Assembly: GCF_030247185.1 (NCBI RefSeq)
Contig: NC_080571.1
Span: forward strand, 85,383,025 to 85,447,024
Direction of reading: 5' to 3'
From: Malaya genurostris
Lineage: Eukaryota; Arthropoda; Insecta; Diptera; Culicidae
Length of the DNA stretch: 64,000 nt
Both the position numbers and the translations under genes were made by a program. The first letter of the stretch is position 1; each line of letters starts with the position of its first letter. Below, in pieces: positions 46,930 to 58,494 of this stretch. Below the pieces are notes generated by a model. It searched no databases, was not told where the DNA came from, and saw only the letters and a program-made list of their open reading frames with translations.

Positions 46930-48205
46930 CGAATATGCCATATGTAAACCAGATGATGGCAGCATTTTCGAGTTGAAAGTAATTCTATAATTATATTGAT
47001 TTAAGCTACTTACAGTAATAAATGCTGGAAGAACATAACAGCGATATACCATTCGAATCAGTTCGTCGAGATCAGCAAATGCGTGTGTGACAAATAATTT
47101 CACTTAATTTTCTCGGAGATGACTCAACCTTTTTCTACAAACTCAGATTTATTTGAAAAGTCGTATGCTCCCAAACAAGGTTCCTGAATTACGTTTGGTT
47201 CCGACCTCTGGTTCCGGAGCTACAGGAGGACATGTGAAACGAAATTAAAATTGTGTAACTCATTTTTCTAGTAAATGGCTGAACCGTTTTAAGATTCAAA
47301 TGAAGTCTAAGAATTATCTAAGATTCAAATGAAAAGTATTTGGATTCTATAAGACATCTTGCTTTTCATTCAGATCCAACTTCCGGTTTCAGGGATACAG
47401 TGTGATTAGTATAAAAATGTCTATTTCACAAAAATTAATCAGGTTTATCGGGTTAGCAGATTTGGATAGTCGATAAACCAAATAAACTTATTTCATTTTT
47501 GGTTGTATTCAGTTTTCGTTTCGGAAGGCACCCAAAAATTTAATTCGCACTACGATTCCTCGAAGATGTCTACATTGATTTTCAAACATTTTAAAACAAA
47601 TGTAAACTATACAGCTACTCAGGTGAATTTTTCTGACTTCGGCTACACCGAATTTCGAATTCCGGTTCCAGTATCGAATCGCCTCAAAACTCAAAACAAG
47701 CCAAATCGAATTTTAAAAACAAAAATTCAAATTAAAATAAATCCAATTTTATCCAATTCTGACTTCCGATTCTGGAATTGTAAGAGGATGAATTTTTAAA
47801 ATTCTAAGCGATATAGAAGATGACAATCCCGAAAAGCTTTAAAGTTGGACTCAAAAATATTGCAATTTATTCGTCATATGGCCATACGAATCGGTTTGGG
47901 TTATGCTGGTTCCTGAATACCGGTTCTGGAAGTACCTTAAATTACCCTAAACTCTAAAGTGGAAATTACTTCTACATATCATGGAATGTTTAATCGATTG
48001 TTACACTTTTAGATTAAAATTCGATCCGATTTGCAGTTTCGACATTACAGAGCAATTAGTTATTAAAATCTCAAATTGCCACTTAAAACAACGGACATTA
48101 GAATAATATCATTAAAACTGAAACACCGAAGAATATTCATGCAAAAAATACATGCTGATTGATGAAAAAAGGTATCATCTCACTGCTAGGTGGATTAAGC
48201 ACGTT
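46930..48205 (-). repeat. Minus-strand copy of the CCACCTAGTGG repeat family
   Basis: Read on the minus strand it starts GCTTAATCCACCTAGCAGTG (48205) and contains the recurring CGGAACCGGAATTC-type blocks, AAAACGGTTCAGCC and, near 47040-47080, GAACTGATTCGAATGGTATA as in the 11.2-kb copy. The distal GAGAAAGGCA end is not evident. Confidence 0.6.
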
Positions 48206-48541
48206 TTTTTCTATCTCATTCAGATTTCGAAATATTTTTTTTAAATCTTGATTTGTTCTAGGATCATCCTAAACCTTTCTTCAGCAAGCACTAATTTGTT
48301 ACTATTATTTTGCTGAAGAAAGTATGTTGATACGTGAAGGCGTTCAAGATTTATGCAATGTTTTTGAATTTTTTGAAGGTATTTTTAAAACTAATATAAA
48401 TAAGTTAAAGAAATAACGCCCTTCCAATTTTCTCTTAAATTTTTACTTATATTATGCCCTTTCAGGAACCGCATAGGATACATTTTTAACGATCTGGCAT
48501 CTAATGAATATTGATATTTGAAGCTTGACTAGTTTTTGATG

Positions 48542-50291
48542 AAAAAAAAAAATAGAAGGTTGTATTCAAGACACAACCGAGCACAATAACATTAAAAATG
48601 AAACGGTCTTCATAATAAATACAAAAATAAAGAAGATAATGATGATGATACACTAAACTTCACAACACTTCAAACATACTTGAAAGCTCAATTTTGGATA
48701 TAAACAACCTAAAGATTTAAACATGAAGAAATAAAACTATTTTATTTTATGATGATAATTTTCGAGAAACGTACAAACTTATTAATTTGATTTATATTGT
48801 TTATTTACTCCCAGTTTTAACCTAATAATGGTCGTTCCGGAATTTTGTTCATATTGTAACTTGATGTTATTAACACATGAATGAACATTGTCATAGTTAC
48901 AACGTGTGTAGCCATCAGACTCTTATTGTTTTGAAGCAAATAATAATTGAACTGAAACTGGCGGTTAACCAAATTCTACGAGGGTTCCTATTCAAACGAT
49001 ACATGTAAAATCGCAGGTAAACTTATCTTGAGTTCTAATTGTACTGTATATGTGAGTCTGTAGAACTCTTTTATATTACTAAACCGAGGAGGCCGCTTTT
49101 AGATAAGTTTCCGAATTTAATTCTGAATCTTTTGAAGCGTTTTATTCCTGGTGGGACAACAACTTGTTCAGTCACTTTATACTGAATCCATTTGCGCTCC
49201 ATCGTTTTGTTCGTATGGGAATGGAGATTTAAGTATGCAACCGATCCGTTGACAAGTTAAAACATTTTTAAGCGTACAATATTGAAGATTTCGAATTATT
49301 TAAATGAGGAAAATCCATCAACAAATCCTCTAGGAACAAGCGCTGCAAATTAGATCCGAAAAATCTATCGCCGATAATTATAAATTTGCCTGATAGTTAT
49401 CAGAGAACCAAAATAAAATACTCAATTCAAACCCATTTTTCAATGGTATGCAATTGAAATGTTCAAATGAAGTTAGCTCATAAGTTTATGTTAAATGTTT
49501 ACGTATCGATTGGTTGTTGAATTATATAAAACCATCAACAAATGACTGAGTTATAAGCGTTCAAAATTATGACAGAAAAATGTTACGCGATTAGTTTTGC
49601 ATGTTTTAAATTGACACCCAGCCTCGGAAAGCGAAGTGTAAGGCATTTTTAATAGCAAAATCGATCAAAAATTTGCTAAATACATGGGATATTTCAAAAG
49701 AATCGGTAACCACGCTGATTCGGTTCTTCAATAGCTAAATGAAATATAAGATACTCAAGCGAACACGGTGTTCCGCAGACAACAGGAAATTTCACCAACA
49801 CATAATGCAAAAGCGACAATCCAGCGAGTGAACGCATATACAATCCAGTCATCAGCTCACTGGACGAGCTACTTGTTTCATTCACAGTCAAACATCAACT
49901 AGGGAAAGAAATATTGTGCAGCCTATATTTATAGATTTCTATTCATACTACGCATAACGATACGGTGTTTTTATGCATGACGCAAAGCCTCCTATGCCGA
50001 ACAATAAGTTGACGTCATTTTGTACAACAGGGATTGGTAGATGAAAACATAGGTCGATTCCAACCATTTTTTCAATAGTATGCTATTGAATTACTGAAAA
50101 GACGTCATCATACATGTTTAAGTTAAAAGTTTCCGAATCGATTGGTTGTTAAATTATAACAATCCATCAACAAATGACCGAGTTATTAACGTTCAAAATT
50201 ATGACACAAAAAGGTTACGCGACTATTTTTGAAACATTTAATTGACACCCGGCCCCATATAGTGAAGAGTAAGGCATTTTTAATGCCAAAA
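48542..50291 (-). repeat. Right arm of the large inverted repeat (intact, 1750 bp)
   Basis: Near-perfect reverse complement of 39073-45499 without the Jockey. The same 65-codon ORF recurs here at 49694-49891 on the minus strand with identical protein, and the Jockey reverse-transcriptase fragment is at about 49029-49163. The arm provides the pre-insertion sequence at the Jockey site. It ends GGCATTTTTAATGCCAAAA at 50291. No clear target duplication was found outside the two arms. Confidence 0.93.
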
Positions 50292-50885
50292 CAATCATAA
50301 CTTTTTACTGGTAGCTCATATGAAAAAGCTTGGTTGAGCAAAATTGTGCGCAATGATTAGTTCAACAACTCTTCTGAGGACAACTTTTCCATAAAACGTT
50401 TCACAAAAAAGTTAGAACAAAAAAAAGTGATTTTTCAGGAGCCACCCTACTTCTCCTCGGGAAAATTGATGTATCTCGATCAAATGAAAAGCTAGAGAGG
50501 TACTTTTTTCATCAAAGTTGCTCAAAATAAAATTTTCTACAACTTCATTGTACAACAAAATCATTTTTGAGTTCAATTAAGAAAGATAGATTTCAGATTT
50601 CAATATAAATGAGGACTACCCCAGTAACTTTTTTCATCAAAAGGAGCGCCATTTGATTACAAACAACTTTTGTGAACACACCAACTACAAAAAACTAATA
50701 TTTAATAGTGAAAATATTTTTGTCACGCTAATTTCCCGTTTCGGACCATAGTGCATGGTAGGCTGTATTTAAAAGAAAACAATTAACTAAGATTGACAGA
50801 TCACGACAAAGTGACAAAAGACCACAGGAGTATCCCAGCGGACAGTGAAAAGGGTCTTGGATCGTGGAAATGACAACTCGACAGT
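50292..50885. other. No recognised gene or repeat
   Basis: AT-rich sequence of unknown origin. No ORF with a motif. Confidence 0.35.
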
Positions 50886-51077
50886 CCCACGACAATAGGG
50901 CCTAACTGCAAATGTTCACACTCTTCACAAAACTTCCAAGGTAACACCACAAGCTTTCGATTTATATTTGAAACTTTCGAGAAATTGCAGTAATGACTCC
51001 GTAATAATCAAAAGAAAAAGTAAAAAAAGAACAACGGCTCTCATTTGCAGTTAGGCTCTTTTGTCGTGGGACTATCA
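50886..51077. mobile_element. MITE with AGTCCCACGACAA ends
   Basis: About 190 bp. The left end AGTCCCACGACAATAGGGCC and the following TAACTGCAAATG are mirrored at 51038-51077. The interior is AT-rich and noncoding. Confidence 0.75.
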
Positions 51078-51199
51078 AACTGTTCGAGAAGGTTGCGTGC
51101 AATCTGATGGATGCTATCGGGGAAATAATATGAATAATAAGAATGAATAAATATGAGATATTTGTCATTCAACATATAGAAAAAACCTGGGCTGGGATC

Positions 51200-52013
51200 C
51201 ATTTTTGAGTGTATGGCTACAATTTTCGGTCGTCCATCGAAAACCGACAACCAGGAAGGCCGAAATTGTTTTTTTTGTCCGTCTACTGACAATGACTACC
51301 GATTGGAATAGTTTTGAGGCGAGTTTAGACACTATTTTACGTACTTCACAGCTTTTAGTGACGGTATTTTAGCAATCTTCACCCTGTAATTCCGGAACCG
51401 CAAGTCGAATCCGGACGAAATTTTGGAAATGAATATAGGACTACAAGACCTTACATTTTAATCTGAGTTTGTGCAAATCGGTCAAGCCATAATTGAGATA
51501 AGTGAGTGAGATCCATTTTGGAATATAGAACCAGTATTTCCGGTGTTTCCGGAATCGGAAATCAAGAATCAGGATAGCCGAAATCGATTTGTTTGGCTGT
51601 CTACTGATAATAGCTACCAATTGGAGTAGCTTCGAGACTAGATTAGAAAAAAATTTACGTTCTCTGTTTTGCCGCTTTTAGTGACGGTATCAAATTTTTA
51701 ACATATTTTACCCCATAATTCCGGAACCGGAAGTCCGATCCTAATGAAATTTGGGAGTATTGTTTGAGAAATGTGAGGAAGTGACTTGAAATAGGATTTT
51801 TCCACACTGTAATACCGGAACTAGAAGTCAAATCCAAATAAAATTCAGGAGCTTTGCATGGGGCAATTATACCTTTCATTTGAATCAAAGTTCGCGAGAA
51901 ACAGTTCAGCCGTCTCTGAGAAAAGTTAGTGCATTTATTTTATTTTTTTTTTGCACTTTTCCCCCAGTCGGTTTTCACAGTGATTGCATAACCTTTCTAT
52001 ATGAGAAAGACAA
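51200..52013 (+). repeat. Copy of the GAGAAAGGCA repeat family (3' two thirds)
   Basis: Contains CCGGAACCGCAAGTCGAATC, the CTACTGACAATGACTACCGA block twice, CCGGAACCGGAAGTCCGATC, and ends TAACCTTTCTATATGAGAAAG at about 52009. The 5' CCACCTAGTGG end is missing. Confidence 0.7.
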
Positions 52014-52080
52014 AAAGGATCCCATAGACAATTTCAGTGTAGTTCATTATTAGGGCATCTCCAAACTTTTCCTTTTTTGT

Positions 52081-52372
52081 TTGAGCTCAAAAATTGTGTT
52101 AGAGACAAACTTAATTTTCAATTGGGTCCCTAACTTACCCTTTTACCCCACGTGGAGCATGAAAACATCAAGTGCAACATACCAGAATAATAATGCTATA
52201 GAAGAAGAACGGTGTCCCCATGAGGAGCCATGTGGAAAACTGAACAAGAAGGCATCTACACCACGCGCTTCCTCCAGACCAACCCCAAACAACCCATTTC
52301 ATCCACTGGATACCAATGAAAACGCTTCTCCTCTAAGAAAGAAAAAGACAACGAGATCCAGCATAAAATAAG
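52081..52372 (+). pseudogene. Non-LTR gag fragment related to the 29.9-32.1 kb gag
   Basis: The plus strand contains HVEHENIKCNIPE (matching VEHENIKYNIPVY at 31.9 kb) and, in another frame, CPHEEPCGKLNKKASTP followed by a Pro/Thr/Asn-rich tail to a stop at 52372. The zinc knuckle and the region before it are partly deleted. Confidence 0.6.
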
Positions 52373-53522
52373 TATTTTTATTTTTTAACGACCACTTTAA
52401 GCCAAAGAGAAACTGGCCCAAATAAAACAATTTTTGAAAAAAAAACTACAAGGATCAGCCCCATGAGATTGTTCGAGCCATTGATGTGGAACAAGGCAAC
52501 CAAAATTTCTAATGATCGGCCATTTTAATTAATCGTCACACTTTTGAGTCCGCAAATGCACGAGAGTCGGCTTAGATTGATCTTTATTAGGAACCAATAC
52601 CGAACACGCGAACCCAGAATTTAGATTCTCTCGTGATTTGTATCTGTTTTAAAGCCGACAAAATTACATTACATAACCCAAATGTAAGCAATTATATGTT
52701 GGTACATACTTGCGATACGGATATCGTTATTGAAGTTTCTCTTCACCAAGCCAAGTTTTGTAAGCAAGCAGTTATTTTTATAGCGTTAAGTTTCTCTACC
52801 ATTCAGCGATTTCGGTTGAAGCGATAAACTTTTTCTCATCATTAATCGAGTTCATCTTATAAAAATTAGAAATTAATCTTAAGCACTCAAGGTTTACCCT
52901 GGGGTAGTTGCAAATTTCTCAGGCGAAAACGACATAGCAAGGAATTTCATCCGACTCGCATAACACAAGATCAGAGCATATCAATTAAAGCTTCAAATCG
53001 TTTTATGGCACTTTTTGTCTTGCTGTCTAGCAACAACCTACCTCTAGCATGCTACGCGTAGGACTGAAACGTTAGCTATAATTTCGCTTCTATTTATAGA
53101 TTCGCATGCTTCCAACAGCTTCGCTTTTGCATCGATTGACCAATCACAGCGATGCTTTCCCTTCGATATATCGCTCACTCCTTCAAAACCTTCGTCTATG
53201 GCAGGGAAATTCGATATGCCGGAGATTTTTTGCAGACAAAATAGGCCACTGTAAGCTATTAATCAACACTTCAATGATATACAATTAAAAATACGTGGCT
53301 TGATACAATCAAATCAAAACATAGAAATATTTCCAATCAAATGGTGACATAATATTAATAATTGATACAAAATTGACGGAGCTGTAATTGTTCAAAACCT
53401 GACCACATTTCTACGTGTATTTTTCTTGAGTTTCTAATTTGCACCCCTATATAGAAAACAAAAATGTGTTCCACATTAAAATCAATTTTCCTTGAAAAAA
53501 CGGTGATGAATATCAAACAATC
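52373..53522. other. No recognised gene; contains a promoter-like block
   Basis: AT-rich, with chance ORFs only. See the separate entry at 53061-53146. Confidence 0.35.
53061..53146 (-). promoter_or_regulatory. Compact RNA polymerase II core-promoter-like block
   Basis: On the minus strand GATTGGTCAATC (53145-53134, CCAAT-type) is followed by TATAAATAG (53098-53090) and then TTTCAGTCC, an arthropod initiator with its A at 53065, 33 bp from the start of the TATA box. The order and spacing are those of a real core promoter. No convincing ORF follows. The first ATG downstream opens only about 17 codons. It may drive a noncoding RNA, belong to an unrecognised repeat, or be chance. Confidence 0.4.
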
Positions 53523-53530
53523 CATCTGAC

Positions 53531-54668
53531 CAAGGGTGCGAAAATTTGACATTTTTTTAAACTGTCGCCAAGCATAAGACAGTCACTGCAAATGATACGC
53601 GCAGCTGCTACGTTCAACAGTAGCCAACACGCAATGACACGAGAGCTTGGCGCAATCATGAGTGCCACGACACACGACAGCATTATTGAGAGAAGTTAAT
53701 TCTGTCGCACTCTCTCACAGCAGTCAAAGCCACCGCGTTTGCTTTGTGGTAGTGTACTTACATACTGGATAAGTAGTTGCTTTGTTCATTTTCGGTCACG
53801 GGATTCGAGAATGTCACGAGCTCAAAATGTCATGACATTTTCATAACTAGACTGTCATATCCCCTGTGACCGATTTGTGGCGATGAATTAGGTGCGAACG
53901 GCATGGTTTTCATTACCGGTTCAATTTCAGTTTTGAAAAAATTCAATCACAAAGCTTGTTCATGCAGATGTTTCAAAAATATTACAACTATTTACTGAAA
54001 TTTCATACACGAAGTATCAGGAGCGCAGCTTTTGCCTTTCTAGTATGACGCAAAGGCAAGAAATCTTACAGCAAAGACAATAGATTTTGCACTTCTGTTA
54101 CTTCTACAATTCTGCTTTATGCTGAAGGGGGTTTAATTGTTTGATCGAAAATGTGCATTGGAGTAAATCAATCAACTGGAAATAAAACCAAATCACCCGA
54201 ACTGCCAAAACGAACCCACCATCCAAGTTCTTGAAGTCAAAGCATTTACATTGCTTTTCTCACTGAACCGCTCCCTTTCAACGGGAGTGCAGAGAAACAA
54301 AACACGTAAGGATACAGAAAAAAACCGTCTGCAATGGGAAGCAAGACGTTCTTGTGCATGCCCCCCTACACCTCATGAGAATCGACATAAAACGAATTTC
54401 AGAGTTGAGCCTTGTTGGCGACTATCTCTCGAAAGTTGTTAAATTTGGAAGGAGCGACTGTTTATTGTGGCTAGCCATTCTCAGATTGAAAAGAGTAGAA
54501 CAGCTGTCGATGAGAGCAAACGGCGACATTCACGAGAGAAAATGTCATGAGACCTATGACATTTTTCATCTGATACTTCACGGCGAAGTACAATCGGCGA
54601 CTGCTGTCATTTGTGCGGTTTGACTGTCTGATGTTTCGTGTCATTCTCCAGTACCGTTCGCAACCCTG
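53531..54668. mobile_element. Non-autonomous hAT-like element, copy 2 (uninterrupted)
   Basis: 1138 bp, ends CAAGGGTGCGAAAA and TTCGCAACCCTG, flanked by a perfect 8-bp direct repeat CATCTGAC (53523-53530, 54669-54676). It matches the 9180-11471 copy throughout, and at about 54540 shows the uninterrupted sequence where the other copy carries the 1.2-kb repeat. Confidence 0.9.
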
Positions 54669-54884
54669 CATCTGACAATGTCTTTGAAATTTTGTTGATA
54701 ATATTCGCTCGAGGTGTATTTTATTCGGACTGAAGAACTGCTGAAAATTGCAACATTTGGATTGGTACACCTCTACTTGTTCATAGAATATCTCATAAAT
54801 ATCATAAATCTACAGTGACGAAGTCTATATAATTTAGTTTAGATACGATTAGTACATATTTTTCTGTGAACCACAGTCTTTTCA

Positions 54885-55418
54885 ATGCGTTCGTTTTCTG
54901 GTAGCGTTCGGAAAAAGAAGAGGAGAGAAGAGAACTTAAATCGATTCAAAGAGGTTCCTAAACACATACGCAAAGTTCCCGAGTGGTCGATTCAATTTTT
55001 ATACGCGACCTACTGTTCTCAGGACTTAATGCAATTAAATACCATATTTCTCGAAGAAAATGTAATAATATATTCGAAAAATTTCTCAATATTTACTTTA
55101 AAAAAGGGCTCTACCATAAAAAGAAAAATGGAGAAGCAACATCGGTTCAGCGACTTTACAGCTCGAAAGATCGAAATGAACGGTTGTGGGCCAAGGGAAG
55201 CAAAAACTTACATGATTACCAACCGCATCCGGGAGCTACGAGTTTTATGCTTCTCCAAGCGAAAAAAATCCGGTAATTCTGTTCACAAGACGAGAGCAAT
55301 TTCACCGCAGATCTCGTATCAAATACCAGAATCGACCGACCGGTATATTAATTCTTTCCCGGTATTATTTTTTTCTTCGGACGTGGCCGACGAGCATAAA
55401 AACGTGCATCTGACCTAG
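54885..55418 (+). other. Unrecognised 177-codon ORF
   Basis: Open from an ATG at 54885 to TAG at 55416. It is basic (RKKKRREENLNRFKEV at the start; KRKKSGNSVHK later), with no motif I recognise, no signal peptide and no membrane segment. An overlapping 97-codon frame lies at 54983-55276. The length is somewhat unusual for this AT-rich DNA, but it has no supporting context. It could be chance or debris of an unknown element. Confidence 0.2.
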
Positions 55419-55797
55419 TATCCTTCTAGCTGGTCTAGGTGTTTGTTTGGATTGGTGACTTCCGTGGATCAAAGAACAGTACGGTCCGAAATCAAATGCT
55501 GTATCATCGTCACAGTGTCAGAGGTTTAAAGTTTCAGCTCTTCTTCTAACGGACAATTATTATTTCAATAAGACATTCATTCCTACTGGAATTCTCTGAA
55601 GACAAACGCTACATTGATGGACTGGCCCAGGTTGGTTTCTTCAAACAAACAATTTTCGTTTTAGTTTGGTTCACACTCAGGAATGGGAGTTTGAGCAAAT
55701 TCGACATAAGAATTAGGATCGAAAATAACTCAAATTTCTGCTTAACGGTGGTGAAACTGAATCCTAACAAAAGGTCCAGTCACCAGTCAGAATGGTA

Positions 55798-57098
55798 AAG
55801 CTTGCTTCATTTAGAATTGGAACAAACTTTTGCTCATATTGTGGCGCTCCTGGTGGACGGATTTGGAAGCTCTTGGCGCCCACGTGTCGGGAATTTTGTC
55901 AGCTTCACGTATGATTTTTGACATTCCGAAAATCGACTGTACTTTGTAAACAATCAACATGGAAGCCGAAAGAAGGAAAAAAAATTGTGCACAGTTATTT
56001 GGAAAATCCATTGGTCTGCATCTAGGCTAGCTAAACAGCTGAAATTGCCCAGAAATACCGTATGGCGCGTTATCAAACGGTATAAGAAAACATTGACGAC
56101 GATTCGGAAGCCTCAAGCCGATCGTCGGAGTCGAACTGACGACCGGAAATTGCGTGGTAAGATTTTGAAGACGATTAAGAGGAATCCTAATCTGTCGGAC
56201 CGTGATTTGGTCAGAAGATTCGGTGCTGCCCATAGTACCGTGAGGAGAACTCGACTCCGGGAAGGAATCAAGTCGTATCGAGATAGCAAACAGCCAAATC
56301 GGACCATGAAACAGAATAGTGTGGTCAAAATTCGTGCTCGGAAACTATATGACCAGGTGCTGACCAAGTTCAACGGGTGTCTTCTGATGGACGATGAAAC
56401 CTGTGTCAAGGCTGACTTCGGTCAAATCCCAGGTCAAAAATTTTACTTGGCAACGGCTCGGGGGGATGTTCCAGCCAAATTTAAATTTGTTTTTGCCGAC
56501 AAATTTGCTATAAAATTTATGATTTGGCAGGGCATTTGCAGCTGTGGCAAAAAAACGAAAGTTTTCGTTACAAATAAGACAATGACATCGGAAGTATACC
56601 AAAAAGAGTGTCTCCAAAAACGAATTTTGCCGTTCATTCGATCCCACGACCATCCTGTAATGTTTTGGCCAGATTTAGCAAGCTGTCATTACAGCAAAGC
56701 CGTTTAAGAATGGTATGCAGAGAAAGTGGTCCAGTTTGTTCCAAAAAACCTTAACCTACTCAACTGCCCCCAGTTCCGCCCTATTGAGAAATACTGGGCA
56801 ATCATGAAGAGGAGACTCAAGGCAAAGGGAAACGTTGTCAAAGACATCAATCAGATGACGACCTGGTGGAATAAGATAGCTAAAACGATGGACGAAGAAG
56901 GTGTGCGCCGCCTAATGAGCCGTGTTACAGGAAAAATTCGAGAATTCTTTCAAAACCGTGACGAATAATTTTATCCGTATTTAATCTTAAAAGTATGAAG
57001 AATACGCTACATTTGTATAAAAAAAGATCTTGAATACAATAATAAATAACTGAAATACAGGCAATTGTCTTTGTTCCAATTCTATTTGAAGCAAGCTT
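55798..57098 (+). mobile_element. Full-length D,D37E Tc1/mariner element (ITmD37E type)
   Basis: 1301 bp with 29-bp inverted ends starting AAGCTTGCTTCAWWTAGAAT, two mismatches, and TA on both sides (55796-55797, 57099-57100). It contains a nearly complete transposase gene. The D,D37E group is known mainly from mosquitoes, which is the best taxonomic pointer in the window. Confidence 0.93.
55959..56968 (+). pseudogene. D,D37E transposase with N-terminal frameshifts and one nonsense codon
   Basis: The ATG at 55959 gives MEAERRKK, then a shift in a run of A and a 2-bp deletion near 56022 break the frame before SASRLAKQLKLPRNTVWRVI (helix-turn-helix). The frame is then open through DLVRRFGAAHSTVRR, CLLMDDETCVKADFG (first D), MIWQGICSCGKKT and VMFWPDLASCHYSK (second D). 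A TAA at 56705-56707 sits where related copies have a sense codon. The frame continues with EWYAEKVVQF, PQFRPIEKYW (catalytic E, 37 residues after the second D) and the end GKIREFFQNRDE. All catalytic residues are present. Confidence 0.93.
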
Positions 57099-57100
57099 TA

Positions 57101-57848
57101 ACTAGGTTAGATTTGCCATCGAACAAAAACGATATTATTTTAACGGAATTCAACATAAATTTAAATAATTGATGCCTTCATGAATTCGAATAGACACAAA
57201 AAAGTCAAATGATACGATCCAGAGAAATTTTTACATACATATTAAAATGTCATTCAAATCCACCTGTCATTTCTGCGAGACTTTCTATTGGAAATCCAAC
57301 AGAACCGCAGGTAGATTCTTTCCATTGGCGTTCCATTCCGTTTCTAGGTCTGCCAGCTGCGCATCATCCACGTTCCATCGGTGTTATTGTTAGTATGATA
57401 TTGCCCAAACCACCCGCCCTGGATAGACCGTTCGAGCAAGCAAGCAAGAACCCCCCCCCGCCTTCTAACACTGTAACCACAAACGAGGGGTACGGAAGAG
57501 TTATGCCGTTTTGTTTCCAACGTACAATGTGTACACTATATATATATATATATATATATGAGTACACGACAGAGCAGGGAGGGATTTGAAGGGAGCATAG
57601 AATCTGCATGTAAACACAAATCTGCGGACGTTCACTAGCATATGCTGCTCACGGTTGTCACAATTGGGAAAACGTACATGCCAGATGTGGCACCTCTGTG
57701 AGAGAAAAGCAAAATTCCTCGATCCATTAACAGACGTCGGGACGTATATCGGAATAAACGGTTGTGTTATCTTTAGCCGCTTGCAAGTAAAAAAAAACTT
57801 CCATTTCATGTATACTTTGTACATACGTTCATTGATAGTGGAAGTAAT
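57101..57848. other. No recognised gene; contains a (TA)n run
   Basis: AT-rich DNA, a short C-run (57451-57459) and a (TA)n run at 57537-57559. No TIR pair or coding motif. Confidence 0.4.
57537..57559. repeat. (TA)n microsatellite
   Basis: About eleven TA units. Confidence 0.95.
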
Positions 57849-58494
57849 TTGAAAAAAAAATGTCAATCAAGATCGGGAATCGATCTGAAGAGGATTTCAA
57901 TCAACCGTAACACCGATGAATGCTTCGACGTCTCTGATCTGAATAAATCGACTGCAGTGTTTTATTCTGCACAATGCAAAACCAGGCCAAATAGGTACTC
58001 TTATTTTCTTATTTTTCCTTTCGCTACAGATCGTATCGGTTCTGAGAATGTGAGAAAATGTGCTGATGCTTCAACTCAACCGTTGCATTTCCATACAAAT
58101 ATATGTAAATGCAAAAAAAGGAGCGTAGAGATAATCAACTTTTCATGCTGAGAATTTTATTTTGGATTAATTCTGAAACCTAATTTATTTTACAGAGACG
58201 GCAATGGAAATACAGCGGAGAAAAAGGTGTTTGGTTGATTCATATCAGTTAGATGGAATCCAGTCAACCTGTTTTAGCCTTTCCCATAAAGAACCATTAC
58301 GCAATCATTCGAAAACTCGATTAGTGCAAATTGTTGAAAATGAGACGACGTATGCAACCTTCAAAACTTCATCACTTCTTCATATAATTCAACATTTGAT
58401 TAGAAGTAAATTTACAAGACCGTGTCAGTTGATGACTTCGCCTTCACCTTTCACAATAACGGAAAACGGGAACGAAAGGTTACAGTATAGTTAA
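57849..58494 (+). other. Two unrecognised ORFs separated by an acceptor-like site
   Basis: Frames of 100 codons (57849-58151) and 96 codons (58204-58494) lie in tandem on the plus strand. Just before the second, a pyrimidine-rich TTATTTTACAG ends at about 58194, a plausible splice acceptor. Neither product (for example MEIQRRKRCLVDSYQLDGIQ) has a motif I know. This might be an exon or two, or chance. Confidence 0.2.

Larger units (their letters stand above)
45500..48541. other. Spacer between the inverted arms
   Basis: 3042 bp of non-palindromic DNA. It contains a 25-bp near-repeat (AACTTCGGAAATTCACGTA / AACTTCGGAAATCCACGTA, 45642-45690), a dead mariner (45918-46620) and an interspersed-repeat copy on the minus strand (about 46930-48205). 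No gene is seen that could mobilise the inverted repeat. Confidence 0.6.

Noticed and set aside
57537..57866. Minus-strand ORF containing IYIYIYIVYT
   Set aside because: The apparent protein is produced by the (TA)n run.
57990..58030. Very short intron (GTACTC...CTACAG)
   Set aside because: About 38 bp, shorter than normal insect introns, and the flanking ORF is unsupported.
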